Of a DNA stretch of 34,059 bases, positions 33,337-34,059 are shown in pieces (positions within the stretch are counted from its first letter, which is position 1; every line of letters starts with the position of its first letter). This DNA comes from Bacteroidales bacterium (lineage in GTDB: Bacteria; Bacteroidota; Bacteroidia; Bacteroidales; Prolixibacteraceae): the NCBI GenBank assembly GCA_012719495.1, contig JAAYAG010000019.1:1-34059 (forward strand). Reading direction: 5' to 3'. The position numbers and the translations under genes are program-made. Under the pieces are notes generated by a model, which was not told where the DNA came from, did no database searches, and saw only the letters and a program-made list of their open reading frames with translations.

Positions 33337-33873
33337 ATGAAAAAGGGTATTATTTCACTGTTTTTATTGTTTTGTGCATGTTCTTTTTTAACAGCACAAG
33401 AAACAATTCAGGGGTTCATTTTCCCGGAAGATGGTTCAGTTATTTGGCAGCACGAATTTACAACACAGCAAAGCATGAATGAATTATTTAATTCACTCAT
33501 TGAGAACAGAATAGTTACTGATTATGAAATTATTGAAAATCGTTTTTCCGGGGTTCTCCCTCAGGTAGCGGCAAACTATGCCTTGGCTGGCTTTAAAAAA
33601 TCGAAAACCCCTAATTTCATTTTAGCATACGATTGCACAGCAAATGTTCTGATTCAATACAAACCAGGCAGATACAGGGTAACACTCCACAGAATACGAT
33701 TAATCAATAATGGTTCAGACTTTAGCTTCACAAATCCGGTGAACCTATTAGAAGATTTTGTTTTGAATAAAAATGGGGTATCAAAAACTTTTCAAAAGTC
33801 GGGAGCAACAATTCTCAACACCACGTTTATCGATTATTTCAGCAACATTAACTTATTTAACGACGAGTGGTAG
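33337..33873 (+). CDS. Secreted DUF4468-like protein
   Basis: A 178-residue exported protein. The signal peptide spans about 1-20 (basic MKKG, hydrophobic IISLFLLFCACSFL), with a likely signal-peptidase I site after TAQ; LFCAC could also be read as a lipobox, but the following hydrophobic residues favour ordinary cleavage. The mature region contains a TQQSMNELFNSL helix and alternating strands, YEIIENRFSG and NVLIQYKPGRYRVTLHRI. This resembles the DUF4468 (TBP-like fold) proteins common in Bacteroidota, where a conserved helix is followed by a 'basis... f.i.yk.gryr.....i' pattern. Family placement is from pattern only. No function is known. It is isolated: terminator upstream and about 185 bp of non-coding AT-rich DNA downstream to the window end. 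Confidence 0.6.
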   Translation: MKKGIISLFLLFCACSFLTAQETIQGFIFPEDGSVIWQHEFTTQQSMNELFNSLIENRIVTDYEIIENRFSGVLPQVAANYALAGFKKSKTPNFILAYDCTANVLIQYKPGRYRVTLHRIRLINNGSDFSFTNPVNLLEDFVLNKNGVSKTFQKSGATILNTTFIDYFSNINLFNDEW

Positions 33874-34059
33874 AAACGACTTTGTTTAACTTCTAAAAAG
33901 GATTTACAAATTAATCAGCAAGTTGTGTTGTATAATTACTCAAGTTTCGCAGCAGGCTAAATAGTTAAAAAACAAGACAAAGAGATAAAAAAAGCAGCAC
34001 GGATATTTGGCTAATAATCTAAATATTAGTATATTAGCAAAGTTTCCACACACAAATAA

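Overview
The window looks like a chromosomal segment from a member of the Bacteroidota, probably an anaerobic or fermentative Bacteroidales/Marinilabiliales-type bacterium. The evidence is a gldA-gldF-gldG block, a PorE-like outer-membrane lipoprotein, a Bacteroidota-type dihydroorotase (QxH in place of HxH), promoter elements of the TTTG / TAnnTTTG type instead of sigma70 boxes, weak Shine-Dalgarno sites, AT-rich DNA, and a ptb-buk pair for butyrate (or other short-chain acyl) fermentation. No rRNA, tRNA, CRISPR array or complete insertion sequence was seen.

Layout. 1-59: start of a gene that runs off the left edge (minus). 114-2113: ptb-buk (minus). 2374-3751: overlapping tatD-like and tcdA genes (plus). 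3757-7571: a GH36-like lipoprotein followed, with a one-base overlap, by a PorE-like TPR/propeller/OmpA lipoprotein (minus). 7963-11161: gldA, gldF, gldG (plus), then a 51-residue coiled-coil-like protein ending in a terminator, and a TonB-C protein. 12282-12400: a promoter closely followed by a terminator with no ORF between them, a candidate small RNA. 12405-13244: cvfB (minus). 13512-15614: a polyprenol-phosphate mannosyltransferase, a strong terminator, and pyrC (plus). 15621-23285: a compact seven-gene chemosensory operon, cheA-cheW-mcp-cheR-double receiver-cheD-cheB in transcription order (minus). 23787-27149: mfd (plus). 27259-30246: a large protein joining two receiver modules to a PEP-synthase/PPDK-type ATP-grasp domain (minus). 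30500-33026: a lipoprotein, a CxxCxxCC zinc/iron-chelating protein and pdxB (plus), ended by a terminator. 33337-33873: a secreted DUF4468-like protein.

How the parts may work together. No flagellar gene is present. A complete Che pathway lies about 4.5 kb from gldAFG (11161 to 15621), and a PorE-like protein that would suit the gliding/type IX secretion apparatus is on the other side. This suggests, but does not prove, that the chemosensory system steers surface gliding or another non-flagellar output. The least explained proteins are the receiver-PPDK fusion, which lacks the phosphohistidine and PEP domains needed for PEP synthesis, and the response regulator in which a pseudo-receiver precedes a canonical receiver. 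The remaining genes are mostly housekeeping: pyrimidine synthesis, PLP synthesis, tRNA t6A cyclisation, transcription-coupled repair and polyprenol-linked mannosylation.
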